Both the position numbers and the translations under genes were made by a program. A stretch of DNA of 54,542 nucleotides. Source: Clostridia bacterium (lineage in GTDB: Bacteria; Bacillota; Clostridia; UMGS1810). Positions 17,406-26,436 of the stretch are shown piece by piece. Within the stretch, counting starts at the first letter, position 1. Each line of letters starts with the position of its first letter. The notes below the pieces were generated by a model. That model worked only from the letters and a program-made list of their open reading frames with translations, did not search any database and had not been told where the DNA came from. Location: positions 1 to 54,542 of the forward strand of contig JAGATB010000008.1 of the NCBI GenBank assembly GCA_017621495.1, in the 5' to 3' direction.

Positions 17406-18614
17406 ATGATTAATATGGCAAACAGTGAAAGAAGAGTCGGTACTATATCCAGAGGTATCCGCTGCCCCATCATTCGTGAAGGTGACGACCTTGTTAAAAT
17501 CGTATCCGACAGTGTGCTTGAAGCAGCCCAAATCGAAGGATTTGAAATTCGCGACCGCGATGTAATATCCATTACAGAGTCTATAGTAGCCCGTGCTCAG
17601 GGTAACTATGTTTCAGTGGATAATATTGCAAGCGATGTCAAAGCAAAGCTTGGCGGTGAAACAGTGGGTGTTATATTCCCCATACTCTCCCGTAACCGAT
17701 TTGCAATCTGCTTAAGAGGTATTGCAAAAGGTGCTAAGAAAATTGTCCTGATGCTCAGCTACCCCTCTGATGAAGTGGGCAACGAGCTTGTAAGCCTCGA
17801 CAAAATTGATGCCGCAGGTGTAAACCCCTACTCCGATGTACTCACCTTAGAAAGATATCGCGAGCTGTTCGGTGAAAACAAGCACGAATTCACAGGTGTA
17901 GATTATGTAGATTACTACGGAAGCATTATCCGCGAGGAGGGTGCTGAGGTAGAGATTATATTTGCAAATCAGCCAAAGGCTATACTCGATTATACCGATT
18001 GTGTATTAACCTGCGATATTCACACCAGAGCCCGCACCAAACGCATATTAAAGGCGGCAGGAGCTAAGGTAGTATGTGGTCTCGATGATATAATGAATGC
18101 TCCTGTAAACGGAAGCGGATGCAATGAAAACTATGGTCTGCTGGGTTCAAACAAGTCTACCGAAGACAAGGTAAAGCTCTTCCCCAGAGACTGCAGACAG
18201 CTGGTACTGGATATACAGGCAAATGTACTTGAAAGAACCGGCAAACACGTAGAGGTTATGGTGTATGGTGATGGTGCCTTCAAGGATCCTCAGGGTAAAA
18301 TCTGGGAGCTTGCAGACCCGGTAGTATCTCCGGCTTATACAGATGGCCTTGTGGGTACTCCAAACGAGCTCAAGCTTAAGTACCTTGCCGATAACGACTT
18401 TAAAGACCTCTCCGGTGAAGAACTCAAGAAAGCCATCTCCGACAGCATCAGAGCAAAGGACGGCAATCTGGTAGGTAACATGGCATCTCAGGGTACCACA
18501 CCCAGACAGCTTACAGACCTTATAGGTTCTCTGTGTGACCTGACAAGCGGTTCGGGAGACAAGGGTACTCCGGTCGTATTTATTCAGGGTTATTTTGATA
18601 ACTACACAAATTAA
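17406..18614 (+). CDS. CofE-like coenzyme F420-0:L-glutamate ligase family protein
   Basis: A 402-residue protein with the CofE fold signature. IRCPIIREGDDL at the N-terminus and GDGAFKDPQGKIWELADP near 275-295 match the GTP- and metal-binding parts of gamma-glutamyl ligases of this family. True CofE adds glutamates to F420-0, but no other F420 gene is nearby and most Clostridia lack F420, so the substrate may be another gamma-glutamylated cofactor. The start may instead be the ATG three codons on (17415), whose spacing from GCGAG is better. Confidence 0.75.
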   Translation: MINMANSERRVGTISRGIRCPIIREGDDLVKIVSDSVLEAAQIEGFEIRDRDVISITESIVARAQGNYVSVDNIASDVKAKLGGETVGVIFPILSRNRFAICLRGIAKGAKKIVLMLSYPSDEVGNELVSLDKIDAAGVNPYSDVLTLERYRELFGENKHEFTGVDYVDYYGSIIREEGAEVEIIFANQPKAILDYTDCVLTCDIHTRARTKRILKAAGAKVVCGLDDIMNAPVNGSGCNENYGLLGSNKSTEDKVKLFPRDCRQLVLDIQANVLERTGKHVEVMVYGDGAFKDPQGKIWELADPVVSPAYTDGLVGTPNELKLKYLADNDFKDLSGEELKKAISDSIRAKDGNLVGNMASQGTTPRQLTDLIGSLCDLTSGSGDKGTPVVFIQGYFDNYTN

Positions 18615-18631
18615 TATTTGATTATAATAAT

Positions 18632-18680
18632 CGGGCTGTAAAAAGGTCATGACAGACAGTGATGACCTTTTTACAGCCCG
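18632..18680. terminator. Strong bidirectional terminator
   Basis: Perfect 19-bp arms (18632-18650 and 18662-18680) enclose an 11-nt loop between the convergent cofE-like and DUF436 genes. The stem contains an A5/T5 block, and the flanks are AT-rich. Confidence 0.8.
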
Positions 18681-18700
18681 GTTTAGTATATTATTAACTT

Positions 18701-19249
18701 TTAACCAATCAGATTTTCATCATACTGTGCTCTTGCACCGCCTATAAACTTAGGTCTGGTTCTCGCTGCATTTACTATTGCTTCTCCTATAGTTTTTACT
18801 TCGAGACGTACCGGTACGGCTACCCTCTTAAGATGCATACCTATAAGGGTGAGCCCTATGTCTATGCCTGCGTCGGCTTTAATTTCCTCCAGGGCTACCG
18901 GTTCTTCAAAATGTGCGTATGCCTCTGTAGCAAAGGATCCTCCCGCCTTTGGCTTAGGAACTACATTTACATATTCGTCAAAGGGTACTGCTGCCCTCTC
19001 TGTTATAACCGCACGGTTAAGGTGTTCACAGCACTGGGCGGCAAGATATATTCCCTCTCTTTTAAGCACGCCATATATGCTCTCAAACAGTACCTTGGCT
19101 GTTTCCGGGCTGGAGTTGGTGCCTAGCTTACTTCCCAGTACCTCGCTTGTGGAGCAGCCAACCACCACTATATCGCCTTTTTTAAGGTGGGCTTTTACTA
19201 TCAAATCTTCAATTGCAGTTTTGCACTCTGCTGCAAGCTTATCATTCAC
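18701..19249 (-). CDS. DUF436/TIGR01440 family protein (YwlG-like)
   Basis: A 182-residue soluble protein of the YwlG/DUF436 family, recognised from GDIVVVGCSTSEVLG, the cysteine pair in AAQCCEHLNRA, and the C-terminal GLTLIGMHLKRVAVPVR and RPKFIGGARAQY. The biochemical function is unknown; in many Firmicutes it lies near glyA or upp. Here it is the last gene after mgtE and a MATE transporter, with an 18-nt gap and an SD (GGAGG). Confidence 0.8.
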   Translation of the reverse strand: MNDKLAAECKTAIEDLIVKAHLKKGDIVVVGCSTSEVLGSKLGTNSSPETAKVLFESIYGVLKREGIYLAAQCCEHLNRAVITERAAVPFDEYVNVVPKPKAGGSFATEAYAHFEEPVALEEIKADAGIDIGLTLIGMHLKRVAVPVRLEVKTIGEAIVNAARTRPKFIGGARAQYDENLIG

Positions 19250-19267
19250 TTTAATTACCTCCGGATA

Positions 19268-20644
19268 TCAGTCTACAATCCTGCAGACCCAAATTTTCTT
19301 TTTTAATAATATAAATCCTACTGTAGCTTTAATTACGTCCATAAACTGTACACCGATGTATGTAAAGGCTATAGGAGCAAATGAGCTGAATATAAACGCC
19401 ACTGGTACACATACGAAGAATACGAAGCAACCGTCAAAAAGAGCGGTAATGAGCACCTTTCCACCCGAGCGAAGTGTAAAGTAGGCTGAATTCTCATAGC
19501 TCAAAAACGGCATAAACAGAGCACTTGCTTTGATAAAGAATGATGCCTGCCGCTTAGCCTCCGGTGACACATTATAAAGCAGAGGTACTGCATCTGCCAA
19601 GGCAAATGTGATAAGCCCTACCACTATACTTACCACCACTGAGAAAGCATTGAGCTTACGCACTTCATCAACAGCTTCATCAAACTCCCCGGCACCGAGC
19701 CGTCTGCCGGCTATGATACCTACCGCAATTCCCAGCGAACGAAAAGTTATATTAAACAAATTGAGCACGGTAGATGATATACTCTGTCCTGCTACTATAG
19801 CGAGGCCATATGTGCTGTATGCCAAAGTCAAAAGAGACATACCCACAGACCATATGCACTCATTGCACAGAAGCGGTATACCCTTTGCTGTGAAGAGTTT
19901 CAGCTCTGCCTTGGGGATATGCAGAGTATTCAGGGCTCCTTTGAAATACCCATGAGTGCTGCGTGTTCGGTAAACATATATCATAACGACCGTGCACTCT
20001 GCGAAACGGGATACGGTAGTACCTATAGCTGCTCCCCTCACACCGAGACTCGGAAAAAATCCTATACCGAATATAAGCAGCCAGTTTATGAGAGTGTTTA
20101 CTGCTACAGCACAAAATCCTGCTACCATAGGCACGAAGGTCTCGCCGGATTCTTTGAGAGTACCGGCATATATCTGAGTCACGGCATAGGGTACAAATCC
20201 CACCATGATAATAACCAGATATTGCTTTGCCAGATTAAGAGCCTTATCCAAATCGCATTTATAGCTGCCATCGCTTAAGTAAGCTCCTATAAGCTTATCT
20301 GAGAATAAGCAAAATATAAGATACGCCAACAAAGTAATAATCACACATACTATGGTTTTAAAACGGATGGTATATCTGATACCGTCATGATTGTTTTTAC
20401 CGAAATACTGTGCGGTAAATATCCCTGCTCCGCTTATAGCTCCGAATATGGTAAGATTATATATAAACACCAGCTGATTTACTATGGCAACCGCTGAAAC
20501 CTCTTCGGTGCCGAGAGCACCTACCATGAGATTATCAAGCAGGTTTACAAAATTTGTTATTAAATTTTGAAACATAATCGGCAGGGCTATTATCAGAATT
20601 GACTTATAAAATGCCTTGTCGCCGATGTATTTTTTTATATTCAT
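19268..20644 (-). CDS. MATE-family multidrug/cation antiporter
   Basis: A 458-residue integral membrane protein with about 12 predicted helices in two pseudo-repeats. It starts with ALPIMFQNLITNFVNLLDNLMVGALG, the MATE N-terminal signature. The second half repeats it (GIPLLCNECIWSVGMSLLTLAYSTYG). MATE proteins export cationic compounds using Na+ or H+ gradients. The substrate cannot be read from sequence. It lies 35 nt after mgtE and is probably co-transcribed. Confidence 0.9.
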   Translation of the reverse strand: MNIKKYIGDKAFYKSILIIALPIMFQNLITNFVNLLDNLMVGALGTEEVSAVAIVNQLVFIYNLTIFGAISGAGIFTAQYFGKNNHDGIRYTIRFKTIVCVIITLLAYLIFCLFSDKLIGAYLSDGSYKCDLDKALNLAKQYLVIIMVGFVPYAVTQIYAGTLKESGETFVPMVAGFCAVAVNTLINWLLIFGIGFFPSLGVRGAAIGTTVSRFAECTVVMIYVYRTRSTHGYFKGALNTLHIPKAELKLFTAKGIPLLCNECIWSVGMSLLTLAYSTYGLAIVAGQSISSTVLNLFNITFRSLGIAVGIIAGRRLGAGEFDEAVDEVRKLNAFSVVVSIVVGLITFALADAVPLLYNVSPEAKRQASFFIKASALFMPFLSYENSAYFTLRSGGKVLITALFDGCFVFFVCVPVAFIFSSFAPIAFTYIGVQFMDVIKATVGFILLKKKIWVCRIVD

Positions 20645-20679
20645 AATATATCCTCAATACATACCGACACACACCTTAA

Positions 20680-22032
20680 CTACATATCCAAAAATGTGCA
20701 TGCAATAGTAAAGTATACTAAAAGTGAAAGTGCGTCCACTATGGCTGTGATAAAGGGACTTGCCATAACCGTGGGATCAATTCCTATACGCTTGGCTCCG
20801 ATAGGAAGCAGACAGCCTATAATTTTGGAAAAAAGCACAGCCACCAGAAGTGTAAGTGATATCACCAAAGCTACATCCGGCACCAGTCTGTCAAACACCA
20901 CACATTTGGCAAAGTTAGCCACAGCGAGAGTGATACCGCACAAAAGTGCAACTCTGATTTCCTTCCATACTACACGCAGGGTATCTCTGTACTCTATCTC
21001 ACCGAGAGAGAGACCTCTGACTACCGTAACCGATGCCTGTGAACCGGAATTACCAGCAGTTCCCATTATCATAGGTATAAATGCTGTGAGCACCACCTGA
21101 GCCTTGAGGGCGTTTTCAAATCCAGTGATTATCATAGTGGTAAAGGCTGCAGATATCATAAGGAGCAAAAGCCACGGGATACGTTTTTTCCATGTTTCAA
21201 AAACTCCGGTACGCATATATGGTTTGTCATTTGGTACGATCGCCGCCAGCTTTTCGATATCTTCGGTAGCCTCGTCCTGGAGTACGTCGATAGCATCGTC
21301 AAAGGTTACTATACCTACCAGGCGTCCCTCATCATCCACTACGGGGAGTGCCATGAAGTTGTACTTGTCGAAATCGTTGGCAACTACCTCTTTATCCTCA
21401 AGGGTAGTTACATATATGGGATTGGTTTCCATTATATCGCTTATAAGCTCATTTTCATCAGCAAGCAGCAGTGCTTTTACCGATACTATACCTATAAGCT
21501 TGGTATTGCTCTCCGTTACATAACAGGTGTATATGGTCTCTTTATCCACACCGGTTCTGCGTATGTGGCGTATAGCCTCATCCACTGTCATGGTCTTTTT
21601 AAGGCTGACATACTCTGTGGTCATGATGCTGCCGGCACTGTCATCAGGATATTGCAGGAGCATATTGATAGTCTGACGGGTATCCCTGTCTGCCGTACGC
21701 AAAATCCTCTTAACTACATTTGCAGGCATCTCCTCAATAATATCAACGGCATCGTCCACATACAGCTCATCTATGACCTCTTTAAGCTCCTTATCCGTAA
21801 ATCGGTGTATAAGCAGCTCCTGCTGCTCGGGCTCCATTTCTACAAAGGTATCTGCCGCCAAATCCTTGGGTGTAATGCGGAATGCTATCACCAGCTCATC
21901 GTTCTCCAATTCGGAAAGAAACTGGGCAATATCCGCAGGGTTCATTATATTAAGAGTTTCTTTAAGTTTAACAAATTGCTTGGTACGCAAAAGCTCCAAC
22001 AGAAGCTCCTGCATTTCTAATTCTTCATTCAT
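20680..22032 (-). CDS. mgtE: Magnesium transporter MgtE
   Basis: A 450-residue Mg2+ channel. The N-terminal superhelical domain covers ~1-130 (MNPADIAQFLSELEND). A CBS pair covers ~135-260 (DSAGSIMTTEYVSLKKTMTVDEAI, IMETNPIYVTTLEDKEVVA) with acidic Mg2+-sensing residues. Five transmembrane helices follow from ~285, including GTAGNSGSQASVTVVRGLSLGEI, which lines the pore. The SD is GGGAGGAATAATCAATG. It is preceded by a long structured leader (22111-22299), so regulation at RNA level is likely in addition to CBS gating. Confidence 0.95.
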   Translation of the reverse strand: MNEELEMQELLLELLRTKQFVKLKETLNIMNPADIAQFLSELENDELVIAFRITPKDLAADTFVEMEPEQQELLIHRFTDKELKEVIDELYVDDAVDIIEEMPANVVKRILRTADRDTRQTINMLLQYPDDSAGSIMTTEYVSLKKTMTVDEAIRHIRRTGVDKETIYTCYVTESNTKLIGIVSVKALLLADENELISDIMETNPIYVTTLEDKEVVANDFDKYNFMALPVVDDEGRLVGIVTFDDAIDVLQDEATEDIEKLAAIVPNDKPYMRTGVFETWKKRIPWLLLLMISAAFTTMIITGFENALKAQVVLTAFIPMIMGTAGNSGSQASVTVVRGLSLGEIEYRDTLRVVWKEIRVALLCGITLAVANFAKCVVFDRLVPDVALVISLTLLVAVLFSKIIGCLLPIGAKRIGIDPTVMASPFITAIVDALSLLVYFTIACTFLDM

Positions 22033-22110
22033 TGATTATTCCTCCCTAATAACTTGATATTAAAAAATTCGGGAAGGAAGTAAGGGCATACACCAACTAT
22101 GCCGCAATAC

Positions 22111-22299
22111 AAAAGCGGCTGTATGGGTATAAAATACCCGCATAGCCGCTGTATAATCCGCTGTCAACACACTGATTTTACGCACGCCAAACAGACGCAC
22201 TGATATCGTATGTGTATAAAATCCTGCGACTATACCCGACATAATTGGTACTGCTACTACCTCCGGCGTCCATTTAGTTTCACCTCTCTTAAGTGTGTT
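22111..22299 (-). promoter_or_regulatory. Structured mRNA leader of mgtE with uORF and terminator hairpin
   Basis: On the minus strand, three nested helices can be drawn. P1 is AACACACT (22292-22299) with AGTGTGTT (22166-22173). P2 is ACGCC (22265-22269) with GGCGT (22184-22188). P3 is TATGT-cgg-GTATA (22231-22243) with TATACACATA (22209-22218). A strong hairpin followed by TTTTGT (22111-22150) and a smaller GGCATA/TATGCC hairpin come next, before mgtE. A 31-codon ORF (22178-22273) with a good SD, GAGGTGAA, starts inside the domain. The wording does not match the M-box (ykoK) Mg2+ riboswitch as I know it. Function as a Mg2+ sensor is inference from position. Confidence 0.45.
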
Positions 22300-22340
22300 T
22301 TTTACTTCATTATATATATTAACATATTATGACAAAAATC

Positions 22341-23198
22341 TCAATAGTTTTTTGAAATTTTTGTAAGCTTCTTTTGCGGTTTTTTGAGATTATATATCAT
22401 AAGTGCCGTTCCTACAGTAACACAGCATACCGCCACAAGCTGAGATACTCTCACCGGACCCAGATACAGGCTGTCTGTCCTTAAGGATTCTATGAAAAAT
22501 CTTCCGCTACCGTAGCTTATGAGATATGATATGAATATCTGACCGTCAAACTTTCTTTTGCTGAAGAAAATCCAAAACACCACTATAAAAAGTAAATTCC
22601 ACAGTGATTCATACAAAAACGTAGGATGCACCGGCAAATCCGGATTCACTGCAGCACCACCCAGCGCCAGTGATGAAAGCTCCGCCTCAATTATATTACC
22701 GGTCATACCCCAAGGCAGTGTTGTGTTGGTACCGAATGCCTCCTGGTTGAAAAAATTGCCCCATCTGCCTACGCTCTGACCTATGAGAAGCGAGATTGCA
22801 CCTATGTCACACAGCAGTGCCAGGTTTTCTTTCTTTATACGGCAATATATGATTGCTACTGCAATGGCAGTAAGTATACCTCCGTATATAGCGAGACCGC
22901 CGTTCCAGATTTTAAATACATCTATAGGATTGGCAGCATAGCTCTCCCACTCAAAGATTACATAGTATACGCGAGCTCCTATTATGGCAGAGGGCGCTCC
23001 GTAGATTACCATGTCGATAATGGTATCCTGACTCATGCCGTACTTTTTGGCAAGAATGAGCGCATTTATTATGGCAAGAACAAATCCAAGGGCAATTATG
23101 ATGCCATACCAGTATATCTCGTGAGAGCCTACGGAGAAAGCTACCGGGTCTGTGTTAAACCTCAGACCCAGATTTGGGAATGAAATATAATCAGTCAT
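22341..23198 (-). CDS. lgt: Prolipoprotein diacylglyceryl transferase
   Basis: A 285-residue membrane enzyme that adds diacylglycerol from phosphatidylglycerol to the lipobox cysteine of prolipoproteins. About seven hydrophobic helices are visible. The Lgt signature is GQSVGRWGNFFNQEAFG, with the essential arginine, and PHPTFLYES appears here as VHPTFLYESLWN. It is the last gene of a leftward group with two M16 peptidase genes (25-nt gap). LspA, the next lipoprotein-processing enzyme, lies at 28.2 kb. Confidence 0.95.
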   Translation of the reverse strand: MTDYISFPNLGLRFNTDPVAFSVGSHEIYWYGIIIALGFVLAIINALILAKKYGMSQDTIIDMVIYGAPSAIIGARVYYVIFEWESYAANPIDVFKIWNGGLAIYGGILTAIAVAIIYCRIKKENLALLCDIGAISLLIGQSVGRWGNFFNQEAFGTNTTLPWGMTGNIIEAELSSLALGGAAVNPDLPVHPTFLYESLWNLLFIVVFWIFFSKRKFDGQIFISYLISYGSGRFFIESLRTDSLYLGPVRVSQLVAVCCVTVGTALMIYNLKKPQKKLTKISKNY

Positions 23199-23223
23199 AG
23201 TTTATGTCGTCCTTTCGGTAATA

Positions 23224-24513
23224 TTACTGCTCCGAGGGGTAAACCACACTCATAGCCATATTTTCTTCCGTATAGATTTCCTTGAAAACTTTGGTGACAA
23301 AGTCCAAATCCACACACTCAAAGGCATCTGCAAAGCTGAATATATTTATACCTGCCAGAATATAGCGTGTCACCATATTGCCTATGGTTTCCACGTTGTT
23401 AAATCCTCTCAGATACGAGCCGTAGAAAGCTCTTTTAATTCGTTCAAATTCATCTGAGTCAAAACCTTCTTCATGCTTAGAATTGATTTCCTTCATTATT
23501 CTCTCTTTAACTTCAGCGGGCTTTTCGCTCTCACCGCAGATTACTGCACAGGCAAACTCAGCCTCTGTGGAATTATCCGTGCCGAAGTTCTCGTTTATCA
23601 GACCCTCCTCATACATTGAGGTGTACAGAGTGCTGCTCCTGCCAAAGAGTATCCTGGATATTATTTCCACAGCAATTTCTCTTTTCAGAAGCTCATCGCC
23701 CTCTTTGAGATAATTGTCTTTGAAGCCTATATTAAACAGTGGGAGTGACACACTGGCTTTGGCTTCTATATACTTTTGACATACGGACTTGGGTTCTTCA
23801 TCAAAGATACTGCAAACCTTGCCGGAGGGGCGGTCTGTTTTGATGACCTTCTCCACGGAAGCAAATACCTGCTCCGGCTCCACATCGCCCACAACGCAAA
23901 CCACCATATTTGACGGGTTATAGTATGTGTTGTAACATTTATAAAGCACGTCCTTGTCTATCTTGGCAATACTCTCCACAGTACCCGCAATATCTATACG
24001 TACGGGATTTACGTGATAGAGGGCTTTAAGCAGGTTAAACATAACAGCCCACTGACCGTCATCATCATACATACGGATTTCCTGACCTATTATACCCTGC
24101 TCCTTGTCTACATTCTCCTTAGTAAAATAGGGCTCCTGAACATATGACAGCAGATGTTCAAAGCTCTCTGTAAAATTATCCGTACATGAGAAAAGGTAGT
24201 TAGTATGATTAAATGATGTAAACGCGTTAGCATTAGCGCCGTAGAGGGCAAATTTGTCAAATGCATTGGTGCCGTCGGGCTGCTCAAACATTTTGTGTTC
24301 AAGGAAGTGCGCCACACCGTCCGGTATAGTATAAGGCTCCGTCTCACCCAAGGGTATAAAACGGTTGTTTACCGAACCGAACTTTGTAGCAAAGGTTGCG
24401 TATTTTTTGACACATCCCTTTTTGGGTATTACAAAGACGCCCAGACCGGTTTCATGTTCGCCTATATACATGGTTTCATTCAAACGTTTGTTTTCAATTT
24501 TTGTATAATTCAT
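23224..24513 (-). CDS. M16 family zinc metallopeptidase, active subunit (YfmH-like)
   Basis: The 429-residue peptidase has the inverted zinc motif HFLEH in GVAHFLEHKMFEQPDG and a downstream glutamate in GIIGQEIRMYDDD, the usual third ligand. The family folds as two homologous halves and cleaves peptides, including processing of small secreted peptides (AlbE/AlbF, YfmF/YfmH). It starts 2 nt after the partner gene ends, so the two are probably made as a heterodimer. No peptide precursor is visible nearby. Confidence 0.88.
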   Translation of the reverse strand: MNYTKIENKRLNETMYIGEHETGLGVFVIPKKGCVKKYATFATKFGSVNNRFIPLGETEPYTIPDGVAHFLEHKMFEQPDGTNAFDKFALYGANANAFTSFNHTNYLFSCTDNFTESFEHLLSYVQEPYFTKENVDKEQGIIGQEIRMYDDDGQWAVMFNLLKALYHVNPVRIDIAGTVESIAKIDKDVLYKCYNTYYNPSNMVVCVVGDVEPEQVFASVEKVIKTDRPSGKVCSIFDEEPKSVCQKYIEAKASVSLPLFNIGFKDNYLKEGDELLKREIAVEIISRILFGRSSTLYTSMYEEGLINENFGTDNSTEAEFACAVICGESEKPAEVKERIMKEINSKHEEGFDSDEFERIKRAFYGSYLRGFNNVETIGNMVTRYILAGINIFSFADAFECVDLDFVTKVFKEIYTEENMAMSVVYPSEQ

Positions 24514-24515
24514 GA

Positions 24516-25784
24516 TTACGCCTCCTTACCCTTTAAGAAATACACCGTATCAAGCTTAACCTTGGAAAGTGCATTTATCACATCCTGCCTTGTGAGTGCT
24601 TCAATCTTTACTATAGCTTCATCTATGGTGTCTTGATTTTTACAGAAGCACTGACCACGGTAATAGTCCTTCATGGCATAGGGACTGTCCTTGTATGAAC
24701 GGTAGCTGTTTGTAATATAGTTTCTGGCAACCTCAAGTTCTTCATCAGTAAAGTCACCGGAGACAATATTTTGAAGCTGTTTCTCAATCTCGGATTTGGC
24801 TTTATCATAATTTTCAAATTCTATACCCGAGCTTACCAGCATGATTGCCCGGAATTTGTCCGTTTTGGAGGAGGCATAGTAGCAGAGGCTCATCTCCTCA
24901 CGCACAGTGTTGAACAATCTGGAGTGAGCACCCGAGCCGTATATACTGTTGCCCAGGAGCAGTGCGTAGTAATCCTCATCATCTATTGTGATACCTGTTC
25001 TGAAGCCCATAGCAAGCTTGCCCTGAGCTACATCAAACACATCCTCTACATATTTCACATCATTTGACTCAGAGGCAGTGATATCTGCAGGGGTAATGGC
25101 GTCAATATTAAAATCAAACTCACTTAAGTATTCTTTAATATACCCGCACAAGCTGTCTATATCCACACTGCCTACCACAAATATATCCATAGGACTTTTT
25201 GTGATTATAGATTTGTAATGGTCATATATGGTCTTTTCATCGATTTTATCCAAATCCTCAAGATATCCGAATTCAAATACGGAATTTTCCTCACCTTTGC
25301 ACATCTCCTCTATACATCTGAAATTAGCATAGGAACGCTTGTCGTTTATAAGACCTTCTATATCATCTTTTAAATTCTGCTTCTCCACATCAAAGACTTC
25401 TTTATCAAAGGAGTTTTCACCGGTATTGGGCTTAAACAGCATATCCAGCATGAGCTCTGTACATGGATTAACTATGCTCTCCTCCAGGTATTCATCCGAC
25501 AAAAAGTTTACCGAGCATACTATGCTCTGCACGTATGCCTTTTTGGTGATATTAACATCATAGAGAGCGCCATAGAGCTTATCTGCATATATATTGAGTT
25601 CATTTAAATTTTTGCACTTAACGGTGCCTCTCTTCAAAAGCTTGGACAAGAGTGCATTGGAGGTGGCTTCGTCCTTGGCGAGCCTTCTGTGCAAAAAAAC
25701 ACTCATAGACACTGTCTTGTACTTGGCATCATGAATGTAGTACAGGTTGATGCCGTTTATCAGTTCTTTCTTAATAATATCCAT
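24516..25784 (-). CDS. M16 family peptidase-like partner without zinc motif (YfmF-like)
   Basis: A 422-residue M16-fold protein that lacks HXXEH: the corresponding region reads RRLAKDEATSNALLSKLLKRGT. Family-like segments remain (LLGNSIYGSGAHSRLFNTVREEMSLCYYASS). It is therefore the non-catalytic partner of the active enzyme directly downstream, as in YfmF/YfmH. The SD is AAAGGACAG. It heads the leftward group M16-M16-lgt. Confidence 0.85.
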   Translation of the reverse strand: MDIIKKELINGINLYYIHDAKYKTVSMSVFLHRRLAKDEATSNALLSKLLKRGTVKCKNLNELNIYADKLYGALYDVNITKKAYVQSIVCSVNFLSDEYLEESIVNPCTELMLDMLFKPNTGENSFDKEVFDVEKQNLKDDIEGLINDKRSYANFRCIEEMCKGEENSVFEFGYLEDLDKIDEKTIYDHYKSIITKSPMDIFVVGSVDIDSLCGYIKEYLSEFDFNIDAITPADITASESNDVKYVEDVFDVAQGKLAMGFRTGITIDDEDYYALLLGNSIYGSGAHSRLFNTVREEMSLCYYASSKTDKFRAIMLVSSGIEFENYDKAKSEIEKQLQNIVSGDFTDEELEVARNYITNSYRSYKDSPYAMKDYYRGQCFCKNQDTIDEAIVKIEALTRQDVINALSKVKLDTVYFLKGKEA

Positions 25785-25966
25785 GGTTAAACTGTCCTTT
25801 CATTATACATATATACTATTTTATCACACAAAACATAAAATTACCACACATTTTTTATATTTTTATTTGTTATTTTGTTGTTTTGTGTTTGTTGTGATTA
25901 CGTACAAAAACAAAAACGTATGCTTGTACACTTTGGACGAAAATTGTTTACATTGAAAATAATATG

Positions 25967-25995
25967 TTGACAATTATGCATATTTTACCTATAAT
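25967..25995 (+). promoter_or_regulatory. SigA-type promoter of spoVG
   Basis: TTGACA (25967-25972), a 17-bp spacer and TATAAT (25990-25995) lie 45 bp before the spoVG ATG. In Bacillus spoVG uses SigH; here the visible elements are a perfect SigA consensus. Confidence 0.75.
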
Positions 25996-26040
25996 GAATG
26001 TATATTGAATTTCTTTTCATACATAGGGGGAGTTTATACT

Positions 26041-26304
26041 ATGGAGATCACAAGTATCAAAATTAAAAAGTTTGAAACCGAAAGCAAGATGAAAGCTATT
26101 GCATCTGTTACATTTGATGATTGCTTTGCTGTTCATGACATCAAAGTTATCGAAAATGAAGATAAGGTGTTTATAGCAATGCCTAACAAGAGATTAAAGG
26201 ACGGCACTTTCAAGGATGTTGCTCATCCTATTAACTTCGAATTCAGACAGTTCATTGAAAGCAGAGTAATCGAAGCTTATAATAATGCTGAAGTTGAAGC
26301 GTAA
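26041..26304 (+). CDS. spoVG: SpoVG RNA/DNA-binding regulator
   Basis: An 87-residue protein with the SpoVG core: ITSIKIKKFE, VTFDDCFAVHDIKVIE, VFIAMPNKRLKDGTFKDVAHPIN. It is a nucleic-acid-binding regulator involved in asymmetric septation and many other processes in Firmicutes. The start is ATG at 26041, 9 nt after GGGGGAG; the in-frame ATG at 26005 lies before this SD and is rejected. A single-gene unit with its own promoter and terminator. Confidence 0.95.
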   Translation: MEITSIKIKKFETESKMKAIASVTFDDCFAVHDIKVIENEDKVFIAMPNKRLKDGTFKDVAHPINFEFRQFIESRVIEAYNNAEVEA

Positions 26305-26320
26305 TATCGACACTTTTTAG

Positions 26321-26349
26321 CACCTCCGCACAAGCGGAGGTGTTTTTTT
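26321..26349 (+). terminator. Intrinsic terminator of spoVG
   Basis: CACCTCCGC (26321-26329) and GCGGAGGTG (26334-26342) form a 9-bp GC-rich stem with an ACAA loop, followed by seven T residues. Confidence 0.9.
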
Positions 26350-26369
26350 GCTTTTTTTGCAAAAATAGC

Positions 26370-26398
26370 TTGCAAGTTTCGCAATAATGAAGTATAAT
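26370..26398 (+). promoter_or_regulatory. SigA promoter of proS
   Basis: TTGCAA (26370-26375), 17 bp, then TATAAT (26393-26398). The leader to the ATG is only about 35 nt, too short for a T-box. Confidence 0.7.
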
Positions 26399-26436
26399 GA
26401 TTATGTATGTTTATTACATAGAGAGGAAAATGCACA

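Noticed and set aside
22060..22242. 60-residue ORF inside the mgtE leader (minus strand)
   Set aside because: It has no ribosome site; the better SD serves the 31-codon frame starting at 22273, and the sequence is explained by RNA helices.
22111..22299. M-box (ykoK) Mg2+ riboswitch before mgtE
   Set aside because: The expected GUUAGGUGAGGCUCC and later conserved core words are not present, although the position is right.
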